Assembly: GCA_004154925.1 (NCBI GenBank)
Contig: QJNS01000242.1
Span: 1-64,000, forward strand
Source of the DNA: Monosporascus cannonballus
Lineage: Eukaryota; Ascomycota; Sordariomycetes; Xylariales
Reading direction: 5' to 3'
Length of the DNA: 64,000 nt
The number at the start of each line of letters is the position of its first letter. The stretch's first letter is position 1. The translations under genes were made by a program, and so were the position numbers. The notes below the pieces were generated by a model. It made no database searches. It was not told where the DNA came from and saw only the letters and a program-made list of their open reading frames with translations. Positions 22,799 through 35,175 of this stretch are shown here, piece after piece.

Positions 22799-23566
22799 AT
22801 GGCGGTACCGCCAACAGCAACAGTGCCTGCGAACAGCCATAGTGCTTTCCAGTCAGTACCACCGACGCCTGCACCCGCCGTGTCGTCAAGTGGGTTGCCC
22901 ACGGCTACCAGTGGACAGCTACGCATTGCAGCTTCTCAGGCAGAGAACGTCGCTCTAGCCCAACAACTTGCCAACCACCAACAGTACCTCTGCTATCAGC
23001 TACCGCACTATTACCAATGCGGGCACCGTGTAGGATCGACAAGCCTCCTGGTAGGCCGGAAACACATCAACATGCTGGGATACGGCACCCCATGCGATGC
23101 TGACTGCGCCGTGGACTACTCGAGACGCGTAATAGACCCGAAGCGGTGCCCCTGGTGCGAGCCCCTCGAGGAGTGTCTCGCCGTTACGATGAAGCACTCG
23201 TGCGGACATCTGGCCGGCGTCCTGGCGTTGGGCGGCCAAACTCATAACAGACGCCTCGGGCTTCAGACGTCCTGCGATGCCTGGTGTTGTATTTTACAGG
23301 TCGACCAGGACGTCGGCGGCGCCTGCAAAGCGTGCACCTGGGGTCATTGCTGTATGGTCTGGGAGAAGTGCCAGTGCGGACATCGCGGGGGTATTATAGC
23401 CCATCACGTCGTGGGGCCGCATCATATTCTAGAATTGGGAAGTAGTCTTGTGCCCTGTGTCGCTCGCTGTAAGTTCAGACACAAGGAGAGGGAGGTCGGA
23501 AGAATGTGTCCTCGGTGCAGGCCGATGCATATGCAGGAGAACCGTCTCGACCGGCCGGCCTGGTAA
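22799..23566 (+). CDS. Cys/His protein with three CGH repeat units
   Basis: 255 residues, intronless. ATG 22799 is preferred; the in-frame codon upstream is TTG. Residues 1-60 are Pro/Ser/Thr/Ala-rich and disordered. Three units follow: C74-G-H with C99-x3-C103 and C117-x2-C120; C135-G-H with C159-x3-C163 and C176-x2-C179; C193-G-H with C220-x3-C224 and C237-x2-C240. The intervals are nearly constant (24-27 and 13-14 residues). Each unit offers five Cys and at least one His, enough for one or more zinc sites. No known domain is recognised and no catalytic motif is seen. It probably arose by internal triplication of a unit like that in the neighbouring upstream gene. Function unknown. Confidence 0.7.
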   Translation: MAVPPTATVPANSHSAFQSVPPTPAPAVSSSGLPTATSGQLRIAASQAENVALAQQLANHQQYLCYQLPHYYQCGHRVGSTSLLVGRKHINMLGYGTPCDADCAVDYSRRVIDPKRCPWCEPLEECLAVTMKHSCGHLAGVLALGGQTHNRRLGLQTSCDAWCCILQVDQDVGGACKACTWGHCCMVWEKCQCGHRGGIIAHHVVGPHHILELGSSLVPCVARCKFRHKEREVGRMCPRCRPMHMQENRLDRPAW

Positions 23567-25035
23567 GGGGATTCAACTTGCAATGGCAGAAATGTACCTG
23601 AAGATGCAACATAGGGGCGTGTCCTAGCGATCATCTTGACTATTGGAACTGAACATCTGACAGGAGTGCTTGATCGTATATTTATACGTATATATGTGGT
23701 TGCCACTGGATAGGAACAGAAAGAGTTATGAAGGACTAGCTAGTTCCCAAGCCATGCCCCTAACTCGCAAACTGAATCCCACTTTCACCATACCGTAACT
23801 ATGAACCTTGACGGTACCTGGACGTCATCCATTCAAACCCGGTTAAAGAACACCGAGTCATAGGTAGCACCAGGAGCCTCGATCGAGGGGAACGATGCAC
23901 GCCAGTTGGCGGATCAAGCACCCACCTTCTGCCGTACTATGTCAACACGTCGCTTTCGAAATTTCGACCCCCAAGAATTTTTCGTTCGGGTGAACCTCGC
24001 TGCCTACTGTCCGCATGCCTAATTCCGCCGTCGGATCTTGTTTGTACTCGGGGAGTGGTGGCGGTGCGGGGGTGGTACTGCAGTCCGCCATGACGACGTG
24101 TTCCTGCGAGAATCCGCGATGGCGATGACCCGCCAGCAGATTTATTGGTCACCCTACCAGTATAGCCAGCCTCAGCCGTCACACAGCCCCATGCAGCCTC
24201 GCACAGCGCGCACCCTTAGAGTTTATGTTCCCCTTGCCCACTGGTCGAGTGGCAAGTTTCGTCAAGAACGAGCTGACCAATCACTGTGTGCCGACCCCGT
24301 TCCTGAAAATCAAAACCCAACCCCCCTCTTCGTACTCCATCTGCAGCTAGCCGTATCTCGGCACTGCCATGCCATTTTGACTGAAGTGGCCATCCACCAC
24401 CCCGGAGCTGCGCCTGGGTCTGCGACTGAAAATGGCCGACACCCGACGCGCTGATGTGGCGGGTTGACTTTCGAACGGCAAAGTGGTTCCGAAGCCTCGA
24501 ACGCCGATTGGTCCTACCAGGGTGAGTACACCATGGCCGGCTACGGGCGCCTGCAGCGATCCGCTAGGGATGGAGGGGGCAGGCAGAGTGACGGGCTGCC
24601 TACCGAATTGGCTACCAGTACAAGAAAGCGTCTACACCGATAGGCCCCCCGGTGAGGCGGTAGCCGCGCTGCGGGTTGCGCTGGACCGCATTACACACGT
24701 ACCTGCAGCTCCAGAGAGAACGCAATAAATTAATATGTGCGAAGCCGAGGGGTGAGGCGCCGCAGTTGCCCTTAATTGTTCGATGTTTGTTCTGGGTATC
24801 TTGATGCAAGTCTCGACCGCGCGTCAGATCGCACACAGTAGCCGTGGTGCGCACAACCTGTATAATGCTGAGGGAGATTATAGCCTGGAAAGTTATAAAG
24901 CAGCTTGGGCTATGAAATGTTCCGTCGAACGTCGATTGGAGTGTGGTCGACGCGCACTTGCTGTGTTGTTCGATCGGCACCATTTACTTGATATGATTGA
25001 CATTGCCGGCCCTCTATGAGCTGGTAACACCGGCT
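23567..25035. other. Intergenic, nothing supported
   Basis: About 1.5 kb. ORFs at 24038-24454 and 24783-25019 on the plus strand have no domain and no coding-like pattern. The latter starts with ATG and ends 16 bp before the next gene, so it could be a chance ORF in that gene's leader. Confidence 0.5.
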
Positions 25036-25765
25036 ATGGCCCCTCAAACTCAAGCAGCCGAAACCCGAACCCAGACAGTCACCCGGGAAGGCCGGGTTTT
25101 CGTCACGACCTGGTCACTCGGGAACGGCCCCGGGACGACGGCAAGCCCCGCCACTGCCGATACACCACCGCCGGCGGCACAAAGTTGGGGTAGTAAGAAT
25201 GTCGGGCCCATCCTCAGTGCCGTGGTGGTAGTTGCAATGCTACTTTTTGCACTATGGATCTGTTGCAGACGAGGCGGGTCGTCCCGAGCTCTCCGTCGCC
25301 TTCGCTTGCTGAGACATCCCTGCTGACTCTGCTCATACCTGCTTAGGTGGTAACAACTCAGGGTCACGCCGCCACCGAAAGCGGTCTTCACCCTCGACCG
25401 GGACCAGATACCCAAGCGGCAGCGTTGATTCGAGTCGTTCGAGCGCAACTTCACAGAGTATGGGTAGCGCGGAATCCCAAGCCTCAAGCGAGCCCGGCTC
25501 GGTGAATGTTAACGACCATGGGAACCCAAGCCTAAACCAAACAGCAACCCCGGGTCCGGACGTGCCTCCGCCTGTAGCAGGTGGCGGCTGGGGCCCGCCG
25601 AGTGGAGTGCCCATGGGATTTCCGCCTGCGCACGATAGGCCGGCGCCGCCACCAATGGCGGGTCGCGGAGGACAAAATCCCATGATGGGGCGTGGCTGGC
25701 CACCACTAGGACGGGGTGGCTTGCCCTTTGGCCGCGGCGGTCCCCCGCCCATGGGGGGATCATGA
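25036..25765 (+). CDS. Small single-pass membrane protein, Pro/Gly-rich tail
   Basis: Exons 25036-25294 and 25347-25765 give 225 residues; the 52-bp intron has a weak GTCGCC donor, a CTGAC branch and a TTAG acceptor, and restores one frame. Residues 1-55 are Thr/Ala/Pro-rich without a signal peptide, a TM lies at about 57-74 (VGPILSAVVVVAMLLFALWI), then CCRRGG and a basic Arg/Ser stretch on the likely cytosolic side. The last 80 residues are Pro, Gly and Met-rich with GRGG-type repeats. The layout resembles fungal type III membrane adaptors or sensors, but no family is recognised. It converges on the Doa10-like gene. Confidence 0.6.
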
Positions 25766-26212
25766 GTCGGGACTGGTTGACCTATTGGCTTGACAGGCGA
25801 GAACGGCCGGAGTGCAAGCAAGGGTGATATCACGATCATGTTAGACGTAGGGCGACCCATTACCATCGAGGTGTTGTGAGACCGTAGAGAGGTGGATGAC
25901 TTTGACAGCTGCGAATTGCGAGACACATCGGAGTTGCAGAACATAAGCCCTTTCGAAAAATGTAAGAAAAGTTAGACGTCGCCGTTGGGCTGAGAATGCA
26001 CGATCTATTCTATCAAATTAACACAAGTTACACAGAATCGTTCACCATCGTGCGGTGCATCCTCCTTAGGCCGAGGGTTAATTCTACCCTCAGGAGTGGC
26101 CGCATCGACTCCCAACACCAGACTTGGATTTACACATACCTACCATTCGGAACACGACACGCCATAACTCAGTTTACTGTACCGGCTTGTCCAGGCCTAG
26201 ATATATTACAAA
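25766..26212. other. Convergent intergenic region
   Basis: 447 bp between the 3' ends of two converging genes; it should contain both terminators. No structured element was recognised. Confidence 0.6.
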
Positions 26213-29200
26213 TTAAGCTAACCTCCTGCTGCCCCTCCAGCCTCCGGCGCCCTTACCGTTGACCGCGCCGCCAAAGTTATGCAACCTCTCGCCGATCAGA
26301 TAAGCTTCGTCCCTGATTCTAACCTTCCAGCCGTCGAAGACGCGCATGACCCTGCGCGTGGCTAGGAGGGCGAGCAGGAAGAGTGCGGATATAGGGTATG
26401 CCATTCTGAACAGGAGGACACTGGCCTCTCGCATATGTAGCTGATCGTCATTCAGGATTCCGCCGAATGTTCCCAGCAGCCCGTGGTGGAGGGCCATCCT
26501 CGCCATAAGCGGAGGAATCAGGATGAGCACCGAGCTCGCCGCGAGACCGGGGACCACGAATGCCCGCGTAAGGACCCCGATGTCGGGGTTTGCCCAGCCG
26601 CCCCGAAGAACCGCGCGTACGGCCTGGGCAGGTCTCCCACCACGTTGCACCAGCACGCGCGTCCCGAGTTTCAGGTATAGGATCCCTAGGGTCCAGGATT
26701 GAATGACCCGGATCGTGTGACCATCTCTCAAACCATCAAGGCGCGCCGAGGCATAGACTTCGGGAGAGGACGAAGACATAGGGGCAAAGGAGCGGGAGGG
26801 ATGCATGTACGTATGTAACGGAATCAAGATGTAAAGCTCCATCAGTAGCGTGGCGAGCACCGGGAAGACCACGATTAGGAACGTGTATGTGTACGTGAGA
26901 CGGATCGCCTGTCCAGTGAGGAGCTTGACGTGTTGGACCGCATCTTGGCCCAGCATCGAGGCGGCTGTAGATGACATTCGCTCGCGGACCTTAGCAAGTA
27001 TGGAACGCAAATGGAAGAGGAAGTAGGCCAGCGAGCCGAGGATATAGATGCCTATGCTGAACGCGTATATGTCGTTGGTGCGTATATACTCGGGTATAAG
27101 GAGCTTGAACACGCGCCTCCCAAAAACCAGGGGCACGATAGTAAATCCGACCCCTGTGGCGGCGGCAAAGAGCCATATGGACGTTATGAACAGGGAGACG
27201 CGAAGAGGGAACAATGGGGGTACGTATACGAACTGATACTTATCGCTGGCGTAGACGTCGCCGTCGCCCCTGCCATCAAGCCTGACGTCCTGCTCCGTAA
27301 CCGTCAGGAAGACCGGCTGGCCCTTGGGGATCTTAACCTGGTCAGAGGCGGGGGAGCGGACAAAGCGTCCATCCTCTAGGAGCTGACCCGAATCGACCAG
27401 CTTCATTTTCTTTACGTTGAGCGCGATCATCTCGTCGCTTGGAATATGAGCGGCAGGTCTTGCCTTGCCGCCTCCGAAAGGACGACGCCAAGTCATAGGA
27501 GCGACATCGCCTTCCTCGTTGACCTCGAGGAAGAACCTGCGCCACCGGGGAAGCTCATTGAACTCCGAGTCTGGAGCCAGCATGAGTCTACCCTCCTCAT
27601 CAACCCGTCTCTCGCCAAAGAGGAACCAAGTGAGACGCAAGGCTCTGGCGCATTTGCGGAACCACCAGGTGTACATGGCATGAAGGCCGTCACTGGGCCG
27701 GAAGAACTTGACCGCGAGCGGCATGAGGAAATTGTAGAAGAGGAGATCGATGGGGAATTCCAAAACAGGCTCGTTTGACGAGTAGTGTATAGGAAGGACA
27801 TTGGGCAGGGCCAAGGATAGGCCCCAGACGACACCGCCCAGGCAGACGACGACAAGCGCGCCGTAGATGAGACCCGAAAACATTATTTTGCGGAGCTGCG
27901 TCGTGACGTTGCGCTCAAGAACATCCCGAACCGGGTGGAACTCGGGATCATCGGGGTCACGGATGAAGTCTGAAATCGCGAGTTAGTATCCTACTACACA
28001 TCAGGCCTGCTGCCTGCCGGGGTTGTGCTTACATAGAACGCCCCTCCGCATGATCTTGCGGCACATGGACACAAAGAGCGCGAAGTGGAACATATAGCCC
28101 GTGCCGACAAACCAGTGGACGAATATAGATGTCAGCGGGAAGTTGTAGGTGAAGTATAGCCGAGACTTGAAATCCGCGTTCTCGAAGAGCGGGAGCAGTG
28201 CGAAGTCGAGAAGTAAGCCGCAGTATAGCGGAAAGACAAGCATCTCGATACTGATGATTAGGATGACTTTCATGACACCGCTAGCTTGGTTTAGGGCATC
28301 GATGACAGATGCCTCCCATTCTTGGGCAGTCGGTGTCGTCGAGAAAGGTCGGCCCCTGCCGAGGTACAGGCTGGCAGTAATGAACAGAGAGACGTAGCCG
28401 GCTAGGACAGCCCAGATTCTGTCCTTGGCATTCCAATAGGCAAGGCCGGGATTGACGGCCGAGGAAGGTTCGGGCGGGTCGACATTAATCATCCAGGATC
28501 CGGGGTGCGCAAGTGCGGCGGGAACAGCCTTCAGGGTTTCCCACACAGCAGGCCAGGCGTCGGCCGTAAAGGCTCTGGCCGTCAACAATTTGCTGGCATA
28601 GTCTCCGCTAAAGATATACGTGAAGACGCCGGCGAAACTCGAAAATAAGTAGCTGATCTCAGCCTTTACGAAGACGAGAGCTTCGTGGCTGATGGCCGAG
28701 AAGTTGCGCATCTCGTTCGCTGATATCAGGGGCATCTCGGACATAAAGCCATCCTTGATCCTGGTGAAGGCGCTTGACACAATGTGCGCAGCCTCGGCCC
28801 TTGCGGCATTGAGGACGTGGCGTCCTTGATCAAGCCGTAAGAGTTGCCTGAAAACTTCGAGGAGATTTAACACGAAGGTGAAGGCATAGCCCATGGTTAG
28901 CAAAACAACATCTTGCGCAAACTTGAAGAAACTGAAAGCGATCCGGGCAAGGCGAGACGGATTCGCGATGACCCAAATAGTGATCCGCCCGATATTGTAC
29001 GGGAGAAAGATGCCGAGAAAGATGGAGAAAGAGACAAGAAAGGCACAGAAGATGGCATTCTGGAACAGGCCAGCTAGCGGGCCGCGCATGCCGATGAGTT
29101 CCATGACGCCTTCAAAATCTTCCGCATCTTCGATGGCTTCCGGGTCGAGTCCAGCAGCCACAGCAGCTTCGACGATGTCGGGGCCTAGTCCGGCGTCATC

Positions 29201-31810
29201 GGCCTCGTCGTCGTCCCCCTCACCACCACCATCCATGAATGGAGCATCCTGATTGTCGCCAAAGATGTCAACAGCTTCTTCGTCAGATTCAGGCTCATCA
29301 AGCTGGTCCGTATTGACATCACCCCACATGAAGTCAGCCACACGGTTGACTATTCCCCCGGCAGGTTGTCGTGCAGGTGGGTTAGCGTGAGCGGCCTCCA
29401 GGGGTGGATCAACATGGACCTCAGTAGAGGCATTGTCCATGTCATCCAAGCTGACCGGCTCAGACGAACCGATATCCTCGACCGGCCCTCCATGTCCAAC
29501 ACCTGAACTGGCTTCCGGCACCGTCGATTCACCATCAATTTGCCTCGTAAGAGCATTGGAAGCAACATCTTCTGTGCGGTTATTCTGAGAAGCTCCGGTG
29601 GAGGTGGGGAGCTGTGACAGGGATGCCACTGTAGGGGTACTGGATGCATAGGAGTCGGCAACGGGGTTAGATCCCGGGGTCGCCTGGTCTGATTGTAGTG
29701 ATCCTCCAACCCGATCATCAGGGGTGGGGGGTAAGTTGGAGAATGACCAGTTGTTGTTGGCTAAGGCGTTGAGAGCCTGGCTTCGCTGAGGCCCATCGGA
29801 AATAGACCGAGGTCGGCTCTTCGGGGCCAACATATCTTGCGCTCGATGTCCTCTAGGAAATCCTGGTCGCCACGGTTCGTTTCCCGTAGAAGGGTTGTCC
29901 CCCCGCGTCCAGCAACTGTCTTCCTGTCCCGAAGTGCCGTCGGACCTGCGAGTCGGATTCAGCTCTGCCGTTTGTTTCCCTTTGGTACTAGAAGTCTCAA
30001 CTCCCTCATTCTGATCCTCAACGTCAGGCACCGTCCAGCTTGACGTCTCGCTGATGTCTTCGTCCGGCATCCCTGTAGTGTCGCTTGATTGAGTGGCGTG
30101 TAAAGGCCCAAGAGGCCGATTGTTCTCCGTGGGCACAGGACCACCGTCATTCCCAGCGTTATTGTCTAACGACTCGGATTGCTTTCCATGGGCTGGCATT
30201 GATTGAGTGATGCGCACCCAATGCCGCAAGCGTTCCTCGAGGCCTTGGTCGCGTATTATCTGAATGATCCTGTCCCGGTCACCTTCGGCCTCTCGGTAAA
30301 TGCGTAAGTACTGCGTCACCGTGCTTGTACCATCCGTCGGGGCATCTCTCATTGCTCCCGCAAGTGCCTTGACGTAGTCCTCATCCTCCAGCCGGCCCGA
30401 CAGGAGCTCGTCGTATTGGCTCGATTGTCCCGCGTCGGACTGCGCGGTTAGCCGAGGAGAACGAGAGGGACCATGATCAGGGCGCCTGACGTCGTGCGCG
30501 TTCTGCCGGGTCGCCCTTCGGCGCAAACCCGCAATGGGCCTCTGTCTCTGCTGTGTATCTTGAAGAGGTAAGGCAGCCAGCCTGCGCGCCCGCGCATCGG
30601 GTTCCGCTTCATCCCCCTCGCGCGCGAGTTCCTCGTTACTGCTATCGTCATCCTCTTCATCGTCCGAACCCGGACCTCGCAAATCTGGATCCTCAGGGCC
30701 AGCAGGATGGTCCACGTTCTGGCGATCGGCTTCAGCTGCGAAAGCAGCGCGCATGTTAATCTCGGGCTGCTGTTGGACCACATAGTCCCTCACCAAGATG
30801 ATGAGAATAAAGACCACGATGACCAATACAGTGATAAGCTGTCCCTCGAGAACGGCGATAATGGTCCTGTTGACTGTCGGGTGGCGCGTGATAGAGTTCA
30901 GCGCCGAGACCTCGCTTAGCAGCGACCCATGCGGATTGGGGACAGCGGAGACGGTGATCTTATCAACGTTGGTCAGATTCAGACTGTCCAATGTCTCCTG
31001 AGCTGATCTGTCTGTCAGCACAGGGGTGCCCATGGAGATGCCTAACAGGGATGCCAGCCAAGACTGGGCGGGCGTAGCGTTGAGTGGCTTGGTGATGGCC
31101 TTCAACAGGTTGACCATGGTTATCTGGTCCACGACTCCGCCTAGGGATGCGGCGGTGGTTGTTGCGGCCAGCAGCGGGGTGGACGGACATGTCGTGGTGC
31201 CGGTAACGGAGAGGGATATCACATCGCCTACACGCATCGAGCTGGGGTCGTGGGCGTTGAAAGGCGACGAAGGGACGGGGCCAAAGCTCTCCTCACTCAG
31301 CCAGAACAGAAAGGACCAGACGGAGCGCATGAGATAAGGAAGCCATCCCAGCCAGACACTAGCGACGAGAAAGGCCCTCAACCAGACGAGGAGATTTCGA
31401 AATAGATACTTGGCCATGTGGCTTACGAAGACGAGGAAGGGTAGCCGGTGTGGCATGTCGGGAGAGTAGAGCTTGGTGAAGCGGAACGGGGTTTTGCACA
31501 GCTCGCAGTGCTTCTTCTGAGAGTGGGACAGCCATTCCATCAGGCAGTCCTGGTGGACGAACTTGATGCTGCCACTGCATTTGCAGGGATAGAACAGCGG
31601 TTCGTCAGGTGTGCCCTCACCGCGGCATATTCGACAGGTGTCGGGATCGACGGAGGGATCATTGGATCTAACCTGTTCGGCGGCCTTCTCGCTAGCGTTT
31701 GTGCTTATATTGCTTAAGTCTCTTATATTGTCCAAGTCTTCGGCGATGGGTGTGGGCGTGTCGGGACGGCGGGTCCTCGTGTCGCGAGGATTGGGTGGCA
31801 GCGCCGCCAT
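26213..31810 (-). CDS. SSM4: ER RING-CH ubiquitin ligase, Doa10/MARCH6-like
   Basis: Large ER/inner-nuclear-membrane E3 ligase of ERAD-C that ubiquitinates misfolded or short-lived proteins with Ubc6/Ubc7. Exons 28033-31810 and 26213-27969, with a 63-bp intron (ACTAAC branch), give 1,844 residues. The RING-CH finger is complete: C59, C62, C76, C78, H86, C89, C102 and C105, with W93 in the E2-facing region. Hydrophobic segments follow it and recur through the C-terminal half, compatible with the usual 14 TMs. The FLPYNIGRITIW segment near residue 930 and FIRDPDDPEFHPVRDVLERN at the exon junction are strongly Doa10-like. A long acidic, Ser/Pro-rich insert (about 370-900) makes it longer than the 1,319-residue yeast protein. 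ATG 31810 was chosen; upstream in-frame starts are not ATG. Confidence 0.95.
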
Positions 31811-34800
31811 TTTGGTGATCGCGTGTATGCGTATATGCACTTCAGTATTTACAGGTCGTGATGAGACACAATACCGAAAGGGTGGCAATGGGAAGAGGGT
31901 CGATGGGTCTCAGAATGGCCCGGAGGGCAGATGGGCTATGGCCGGGACCATGGGATTGATTACAGCCAGCATCGAAGTCAAGGAATCCGAGGCACTTCCG
32001 ATCCAATCCACGATGTCCGCCGACCTATTCCTTGGATCCTTGTGATCAAGCCGTTGAGTTTCCAGGGAGGCTCTTCGCACCTCACGTAAGGCGTCGGTCG
32101 TTGTCGCCGTCGTAGTCAATGGGGAAATCTCTAGAGCGCCCTTTGTGTTATCAGCATAGGAAGATAACGGTCCACGAAGAACAGGGTATGAATTTTTTTT
32201 CAAAGGTCATATACTTAATGGGTAGGTAGGCAGAGGAATGATAGATGGGCTTCCCTAGGATCACGACTTACTTCATTTTATGTAAGGGCTAAACGAGAGG
32301 TTTAGGAGGAAGTCGAAGTTCGGACCCAAGTGTAAGGAGTGGGGCGGATAGCCGATAAGATATGCTTAACTAGATGCACCTAGTGAAGGCACTTGTGCAT
32401 ATAGTACCGCAGGGACCAGACGAGCGATTGCCCGCGCCGGGGCTTTATTGTTATGTGCCTATAAGGGTCTGGCATATCCAGAATCTGGGGGTGTCATTAT
32501 GAACTCAAGCGTATTCGTACATGCATGTTGCAAGCTATTATCTCTGTACTGATGCGATTGCTATCTCGTCGTCATATATTCCGGGCCCAGAATTCCCTAA
32601 GCTTTAAGCTCAAGGGAGATACCTTATTATGACCTCGGAAAGTCCGCATTTCCGAGACATGCATGAGAACTTCTTGTTCTCTGGGTCCTGGAAATTCATT
32701 AAGCGCATTCAACTGCTGGAGATTCCAATCTGGGCGCTTGGGAGTTGCAGCCCCGAATGTTTGGTGCCCACATCAATAGTCGAAGTGATGCCCCCGCCCC
32801 CGGCTTATACTGTACAGTTGTTGCCATGTTTCGTGTATGTACACTTAAACCTTATAATACTCATGGGTGATACGTTAAGTATTCGTGATAAGGAAAGCTC
32901 TCTAGAGTACGTTGCCGTGAACAAAATATGATACTGGGCACTGAATGCTTTACTCGGGTGGACGTGATAGCTAATGGTCGGTCACGGAGTCACAAATTCG
33001 GCAGAAAGAGAAACCCGAAAGGGGTACAGAGATATCCGGCCCAAGGAAGGTAGAACATCCCTAACTTGTCACCTTCGGGGCTTGAAAAACACAATCCGCT
33101 TTTGTCCTAGGAATAGTAAATGAGCGAGCTTTCTTTGGGTCGGATCGAACACATCCATGTGCCATTCTGGCGCCCTGTTGGGTTCTCCAAGTATACACTC
33201 TCTTTTGAATCCCCCTAACAAGTATCGATCACCGCCCCGGCGCCGCAAGGAGAGCCAACCAACCACCATTGATAAACCATTGGAATGACGTCTAACTAGG
33301 AAGCAACAGCACGCTAGCAATGCGGCGGCTGAAGGTATAATATTGTGCGATGGTAACGTCATGGGTGACCTGGAAGGTATGTATACGACGTAGGTCTTCA
33401 AAGCTGAGGAAAGTCGCTAAGCAATGTAAACGCCGCATGACTCAGGCGAGGAAGGGCCTGGGAAGATTACGTATCTTCCTAACTTACGTACCGTACATAC
33501 TATATACTACTGAGGGTTCACTCTATAGGAACAACATGTAACGGCGAAATGTCTTATCTGGTCGTTCTCACCTGGTTCGGTATTGTTCGAATTCATCGTA
33601 CCTGAGCATCTGGGTATGAATATAAAACAGCCGACTTATCTAGTAGCTGCTGCGATATACTTGATGGTTATTCTTTACAAGAGGGCACCGTCTGGATAAA
33701 GGCCACGCATCAGGTAAGCCCAAGCCGGGAGATCAAATGGAGGGGTTTTCAATATAAAAGTTTACATATGTACCGGATACCTTCGTATGCACTAGGCAGG
33801 TAGGTAGTAATGGTAGACAATAGGCCTAAGCGTCTGTCTCAAATGTGAGGCGCTCCACATACGTCATACACGAAGCTTCCGCTGCGAGACCTTGCTCTGC
33901 CTGGCAGGCACATAGATTTATAGGCGAATTGCACAGGTGGCATCCTTCAAGTTTTATCGGTGACAATATCCTCGCTTATAGCTCTCCGCAATATCGTGGC
34001 ACATTTTATAGTAATTGCTAGCTGATATGAAACAGGGGGGTAAAGTGAAGAAATGGGCAAGGTAGTGGAGGGCTCCATGGCAACTGCGTGCCTACATATA
34101 TATGTAGGAGGATAGGCATGATAAATATACATATACATATCTCTATATATAGAGAGAGGGAGGAAGAGAGAGGTGTATATACATTATGTACAATGCATAT
34201 AGGCGAGTATGGAGCAGCGCATGCGGGCAATACATATGCGCAGTGTGAGATTTGATAGGTGGTGAATGGCGCGACTCGAATCAACTGAACTTCCCCTGCG
34301 TCATCAACGACCGGAGTTAGCGAGCTACGGTATCTATCTAGGTAGTTCCGGGCCTCCCTAACAGCACACAAGCGCATCTTTGCTCCATGTTTCCAAGCAT
34401 GTGATTGGGAAAGTTGGAACTGCGACGAGACCCCCAGCTGAGCTTCAATTTTGAGACAGCGCCTTCTCCGTACGTGTACCCTTAATACATACAATGCGGC
34501 ATGTAGAAGATTTTAGAAGTACAGTAGCGCTGAATCCCCACTGTAGGGCCCATGCCCATATTCCCTGTTTTATGCCCGCAACACTTTCGATGCTCGACGT
34601 CAAGCCGGCTCTTCTCCCACAACCTTCGTCTTCCTCCTTGTCAAACTTCACAAAGCTCACCTCGCAACACCGACGGCGATCGCCATTACGACCAACGACG
34701 TAGCCTCTCTTCATTCACCCGCTTTCACCCCGACCGTCTAAGCTGCTGGATTTAGCTGTATGCGGCGGGCGCCGCTCCTGGAAGCCTGCTTACGTATAGG

Positions 34801-35175
34801 GAAATAGTTAGTATTTACACACATCTACCTCGAGCCGCGCAGGAATACCTCTTGGTCGGCTTGGGTAGGATAACCATCTCGGAGACTGCCTTCAAGAATC
34901 CCCGTCTGTTGTCTCGTGGTTTTGTTCTGTTTCTTGTTCTTCTGTTCTTAGCAAACGCCCGTTACAGGCATACCTCATCTACCATCGTTTACTTATCACC
35001 AGTTGAATCCTTAGCCACGATTCGACCCCGTTATTGTTTCTTATCCGAGGTGACAACCGCAGCAACCTGCTCAGTTTCTCCCCATATTTAAAGCATCTAC
35101 TCGATAACTGAGCTACTCTTGGATGCGAAGACAGCCAACACTCCTGGCGTACTCAACACATCCTCCTCCCTCAGA
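31811..35175. other. Long divergent intergenic region
   Basis: 3.4 kb between divergent genes, without a supported coding region. ORFs up to 158 codons are present but have no domains. A TA/GA-type microsatellite lies near 34120-34165. The stretch just before 35176 is C/T-rich and is probably the leader of the next gene; an ATG at 35123, out of frame with the main start, could act as an upstream start. Confidence 0.6.

Noticed and set aside
24038..25019. Plus-strand ORFs upstream of the small membrane protein
   Set aside because: No domain, no in-frame splice connection to 25036, and composition like non-coding DNA.
25333..25944. 203-codon minus-strand ORF rich in Pro and Gly
   Set aside because: It is antisense to the Pro/Gly tail of the membrane-protein gene, whose two exons join in frame.
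34018..34755. ORFs on both strands in the 31.8-35.2 kb gap
   Set aside because: They overlap each other, include microsatellite sequence, and show no domain or splice structure.
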